From Sporosarcina sp. FSL K6-2383 (GTDB lineage Bacteria > Bacillota > Bacilli > Bacillales_A > Planococcaceae): a stretch of 64,000 nt of DNA. A program made the translations under genes and the position numbers. Of this stretch, positions 60,966-64,000 are shown one piece after another. Location: contig NZ_CP152017.1 of NCBI RefSeq assembly GCF_038618305.1, positions 2,953,501-3,017,500 on the forward strand. Reading direction: 5' to 3'. Each line of letters starts with the position of its first letter. Position 1 is the stretch's first letter. The notes under the pieces were generated by a model. That model was not told where the DNA came from and did not search any database. It was given only the letters and a program-made list of their open reading frames with translations.

Positions 60966-62444
60966 CTACTCCCCCTTTTCTATAGGAGGTGCTTTTTTGC
61001 TTTGCACGTTAGCAACACCCGACTTTCGTTTATCAAAAAAGAAGGGTGCACGTACGACACTGTTAAGAAAGTCTGTCCATTTTCTTGGTATGACAGGTGT
61101 CATAAATGGGGTTCCTAAAGAAGTTAAAGTTAATAAGTGATGAAAAAGCCATGCAAATGCAATCATCTGACCATATAATCCGAACATGCCCGCAGCCACT
61201 ATAAAAATATAGCGAATGGCACGATTCGAGTTACTCAACGTGAAATTTGGTGATAGAAAAGATAGCAGCGCTGAAATCGCTACAATAACGATGAGGACAT
61301 TGCTCACAAGACTTGCTTCAACTGCAGCAGTCCCAATGACAATCCCACCAACAATACCAATTGTTTGTCCAATTTTCGACGGCATTCGTGTCCCAGCTTC
61401 TCTTAATATTTCAATAACAAGTTCCATAAATAGTACTTCAAGAATAGGTGGAAAAGGTACCTTACCTCTTGACTCTTGTAAGTTTAATAATGCATTGAAA
61501 GGAAGCATTTCTGGATGATGAGTAAGTACTGAAATGTAAGTAGGTGTTAATATGACCGATAAGAAGAACCCGAAAAAACGAAGGGTCCTAAGAAGGGAGG
61601 CCGTCGTCCAACGGTTATAGGCATCCTCGGGCGAAGTAAATAGTTCAAAAAATGAAATGGGGCAAATCATGACTGCCTGACTATTGTTCATAAAAATAGC
61701 GATGCGCCCATCCAATAAATAGGATGCAACAGCATCGGGTCTTACCGTCGCAAGATATTGTGGGATTGGGGAGAACGGATGGTCATCCATTAGCTGTTCC
61801 AAGATAGAGATATCATTAAAGCCCGGATGTTTTATGTCGACTATTTTTTTATGCACTTTATCCAAATTATCCTTATTCACAATATGCTCCATGTAAACTA
61901 CAGAGATTTTAGTATTTGTTTCTGTTCCTACGATATAGTCCTTATTTTTCAAACTTGTGTTTTGAATCCGTCTTTTTATCAGTGATAAGTTTGTTTGCAG
62001 CGACTCCGTAAAAGCATCTTGCGGACCAATGACACTTGATTCGGTATCGGATCCAATAATTGAACTCATAGGAGGGCTATATGTATTCACAATTGCAAAA
62101 ATATTTTTAGTATGAAAATAAACAATCGTGTTTCCTTCGATGATAGTAGATACAATGTCTGCAAGATTGATTTGTGCAGGTACATCTGCAAATTTCACCA
62201 ATTCTTCCTTTTGGGTTAACAACGGAAGAATAACCGTTCTGTGCAGGGTCAGTTTTTCAATAAGTGAACTAAAATAAATGATTGTCACAAGCTCTTCTCC
62301 GGTTTGAATATCTTTAAACGTAGCATCGTTAATTCCATATAATTTACTCTTAATCATGGCAATTGTAATAAGTACTTTATCGTTCTGTGTAGTAGATGTA
62401 GAGTTCGTTACTTCTTCATTATTATCGCCATTCCAATAACTCAT
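60966..62444 (-). CDS. GerAA family germinant-receptor subunit (second operon, A subunit)
   Basis: A 492-residue A subunit: soluble N-terminal half, then membrane half with ESRGKVPFPPILEVLFMEL (about 335) and REAGTRMPSKIGQTIGIVGG (about 358-377). ATG 62444 follows AGGTGAAAGAG; an in-frame start at 62483 is not supported by a ribosome site. It heads the second gerA operon. Compared with the copy at 25.4 kb, the PFPP and GQTIGIVGG cores are shared while the N-terminal halves diverge. Confidence 0.93.
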   Translation of the reverse strand: MSYWNGDNNEEVTNSTSTTQNDKVLITIAMIKSKLYGINDATFKDIQTGEELVTIIYFSSLIEKLTLHRTVILPLLTQKEELVKFADVPAQINLADIVSTIIEGNTIVYFHTKNIFAIVNTYSPPMSSIIGSDTESSVIGPQDAFTESLQTNLSLIKRRIQNTSLKNKDYIVGTETNTKISVVYMEHIVNKDNLDKVHKKIVDIKHPGFNDISILEQLMDDHPFSPIPQYLATVRPDAVASYLLDGRIAIFMNNSQAVMICPISFFELFTSPEDAYNRWTTASLLRTLRFFGFFLSVILTPTYISVLTHHPEMLPFNALLNLQESRGKVPFPPILEVLFMELVIEILREAGTRMPSKIGQTIGIVGGIVIGTAAVEASLVSNVLIVIVAISALLSFLSPNFTLSNSNRAIRYIFIVAAGMFGLYGQMIAFAWLFHHLLTLTSLGTPFMTPVIPRKWTDFLNSVVRAPFFFDKRKSGVANVQSKKAPPIEKGE

Positions 62445-62650
62445 CTCTTTCACCTGCTTTTTTCTGGATCTGTTTAAGCTCACTATTTCCTAATTCCTAA
62501 TCGTTTATTCAAGAAAGGCCAGTCATCTGATAAGCAATATACGATCAACGCAACAGATCCATCCACCTGCTCATAATTGAAAAATTGTTTTCATCCCCAT
62601 TTTTGATGATTTTGTATTTGCTCAATCATAAAGAATGCTCCTCCCCAAGC

Positions 62651-62679
62651 TTGCCGTTGAAATCTGTCAGTGTTATAAT
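62651..62679 (+). promoter_or_regulatory. Promoter of the CDF exporter gene
   Basis: TTGCCG (62651-62656), 17 bp, TATAAT (62674-62679). The predicted transcript has a leader of about 135 bases that contains the hairpin below. The remaining 62445-62650 holds the divergent ger promoter region and nothing else I recognise. Confidence 0.6.
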
Positions 62680-62745
62680 TTGAAAACGTCTTACTGTAGC
62701 GAGTGATGAATATGATTGCTGGAAAACCAATATATAATTTAGAAC

Positions 62746-62790
62746 AACAAAAACCCTTGACAGAAACTTGTCATGGGTTTTTGTTTCCCC
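62746..62790 (+). terminator. Leader attenuator-like hairpin before the CDF gene
   Basis: AACAAAAACCC-T-TGACA/TGTCA-T-GGGTTTTTGTT: a 16-bp interrupted stem with its own U-tract, lying between the promoter and the start codon 31 bases later. It has the form of an intrinsic terminator placed for attenuation. An overlapping open frame from ATG 62708 runs through it. Confidence 0.6.
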
Positions 62791-62820
62791 TGGGAAACAT
62801 ATTAAAAGGTGGTGTTTTCT

Positions 62821-63747
62821 ATGAAAAAAGATGATTATTCCAACGCCTCCATTATTGCAGTTTGGATTAGTCTGATAAGCAATATTCTCTTAACCATTCT
62901 TAAACTAGTCGTTGGGGTTCTCTTTCATAGCCCGGTTCTGCTTGCCGATGGTTTTCACAATGCAGGCGATGTCATTGCAAGTGGAGCCGCTTTAACCTCG
63001 ATGCGCATTTCAAAGCGTCCTGCTGATGAAGATCATCCTTACGGTCATGGCAAAGCAGAAGTGATTAGTTCTGCTATCGTAGCGCTTATTTTAGGATTGG
63101 CTGCCATCTATATTGCCTTCGAGGCGATTTCAGCATTATTTGAAGAACCTGCCAAAGCAAGCTTGCTGGCGTTACTCACAGCTTTCATCTCACTCATATG
63201 GAAACAAGCTTTATACGTCTATACTATTCGACTTGGAAAATTGGCAAACAGTAAAGGACTCATTGCCACAGCATACGATCACCTCGCCGATGTCTATGCT
63301 TCCCTCGCAGCTGTTTTAGGAATTGGGCTTGCACTCATCGGGGATTTTTACGATATTCACTTCCTATCGTATGGCGACCCTATAGCAGGTATCATCGTGT
63401 CATTTTTAGTCATCAAACTTGCTTATGAGATTGGAAAAGAAGCAATGGACGTACTAATGGAAAAAAATATCAACCAGCAAAGAATAGATGAGTTTGCTAC
63501 ACTCATCTACACATTTCCTGAAGTAAAACGTATTGACAGACTACGCGCCCGTGAACACGGACATTATATCCTTGTCGATTTGCGCATTGGAATTCCTGCT
63601 GAATTAACGATCCAGCAAGGTCATGATGTGTCGCGAACTATCAGGGATACTATTATGGAGCATCATAAAGATGTCGATGAAGTGTTGATTCACTTAAATC
63701 CCTGGTATGAAGAAAATGGAGCTGTCCCAAAAGGTCATGTAAAATGA
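62821..63747 (+). CDS. Cation diffusion facilitator (MneP/YdfM-like, probable Mn/Zn exporter)
   Basis: A 308-residue CDF protein with six spans. Metal-site motifs are DGFHNAGD in helix 2 (HxxxD form), HPYGHGKAE in the loop, and ATAYDHLADV (DxxxD-like, here with His) in helix 5. A C-terminal cytosolic domain of about 90 residues follows. Closest in pattern to Bacillus MneP/MneS manganese exporters. ATG 62821 follows GGTGGTGTTTTCT; the upstream GTG 62809 is less likely. A leader hairpin may attenuate transcription. Confidence 0.88.
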   Translation: MKKDDYSNASIIAVWISLISNILLTILKLVVGVLFHSPVLLADGFHNAGDVIASGAALTSMRISKRPADEDHPYGHGKAEVISSAIVALILGLAAIYIAFEAISALFEEPAKASLLALLTAFISLIWKQALYVYTIRLGKLANSKGLIATAYDHLADVYASLAAVLGIGLALIGDFYDIHFLSYGDPIAGIIVSFLVIKLAYEIGKEAMDVLMEKNINQQRIDEFATLIYTFPEVKRIDRLRAREHGHYILVDLRIGIPAELTIQQGHDVSRTIRDTIMEHHKDVDEVLIHLNPWYEENGAVPKGHVK

Positions 63748-63769
63748 CTTTTTAGGATAGCTCCATTTT
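63715..63769. terminator. Bidirectional terminator (CDF / LCP genes)
   Basis: AAATGGAGCT-G-TCC/GGA-T-AGCTCCATTT outer stem with inner AGTCATTTTACATGACC-like pairing. It overlaps the CDF gene's last codons. Confidence 0.75.
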
Positions 63770-63771
63770 CA

Positions 63772-64000
63772 TTAGGGATTTACTTCAACTGTTTCTTCTT
63801 CACTTATTGGATCTTCAGATGATAAAAACTCTTGCAGCGCTTGCTTATTTTTCTCAAAATCAATAGTAAGCACTTCCCCTACTCGATTTAGGCGTTCTTC
63901 TTTAAATGAATTTTCTACGGGAATTCGCATCGTTTCCATCCCCCGTGTTTTTCCAGTCAACAATCCTTTGCCGATTGTCAGGATTGTTCGATTATCAACA
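63772..64000 (-). CDS. LytR-CpsA-Psr (LCP) family cell-wall ligase, C-terminal part
   Basis: The frame enters from the right edge and encodes the last 75 residues of an LCP protein. RTILTIGKGLLTGKTRGME followed by a VGEVLTIDFEKNKQALQEFL helix matches LytR/TagU C-termini, and an acidic tail (SSEDPISEEETVEVNP) follows. LCP enzymes attach wall teichoic acids or other glycopolymers to peptidoglycan outside the membrane. The catalytic Arg/Asp residues would lie beyond the window. Confidence 0.75.
   Translation of the reverse strand, partial: VDNRTILTIGKGLLTGKTRGMETMRIPVENSFKEERLNRVGEVLTIDFEKNKQALQEFLSSEDPISEEETVEVNP

Overview
The window looks like chromosome from a low-GC, spore-forming member of the Bacillales, most likely the Planococcaceae/Caryophanaceae (Sporosarcina/Lysinibacillus-like). 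The reasons are two complete GerA-type germinant-receptor operons, a cotJABC spore-coat operon, an AT-rich base composition, strong GGAGG ribosome binding sites with frequent GTG/TTG starts, and FapR-, CcpA- and FNR-style sites of the Bacillus type. The species is inferred. There is no prophage, IS element, CRISPR array, rRNA or tRNA that I can support.

Layout. 1-8 kb: the 5' part of a SWIM/SNF2 helicase, a CPBP protease, three GNAT acetyltransferases, HelD, a chemoreceptor, and a relic of an enolase-superfamily gene that lost its middle. 8-21 kb: a second chemoreceptor; an operon for a CuA-type heme-copper enzyme whose catalytic subunit lacks the usual active-site tyrosine; a TDT/SLAC1-type anion channel; an SLC13 permease with a 21-bp tandem array in front; an orphan ABC ATPase; an SDR; CtaM-like and CtaA (heme A) proteins; a YusW-like lipoprotein. 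21-32 kb: a formate/nitrite channel, cotJABC, the first gerA operon, an aldehyde dehydrogenase, a tiny toxin-like locus, and a ComEC-like MBL/HhH lipoprotein with its DUF3006 partner. 31.5-41 kb: mannitol utilisation (mtlA, mtlR, mtlF, mtlD), VanZ, and a betaine-type ABC transporter. 41-53 kb: a cobalamin-riboswitch-controlled metE, dbpA, NRDE protein, nirK, ferritin, and small metabolic or unknown genes including two short genes of 43 and 56 codons. 53-64 kb: argCJBD, fabI under a FapR-type operator, the second gerA operon, a CDF cation exporter with a leader hairpin, and the C-terminus of an LCP cell-wall protein.

How genes work together. Three separate loci (the TDT channel with the divergent CuA-enzyme operon, the FNT channel, and nirK) carry a TGTGA-N6-TCACA palindrome. 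At all three, its centre sits about 41.5 bp before the predicted start of transcription, which is the class II FNR geometry. Together with the lost catalytic tyrosine, this suggests a dispersed nitrite-to-NO-to-N2O respiration regulon in which the 'cytochrome oxidase' is really a CuA nitric oxide reductase.

The most novel structure is a dispersed element of about 200 bp (three copies and a fragment). Its internal stems show compensatory base changes between copies, and each full copy begins next to a long perfect hairpin whose sequence is unique to that site. Two unrelated intergenic arrays with an exact 21-bp period are also present.
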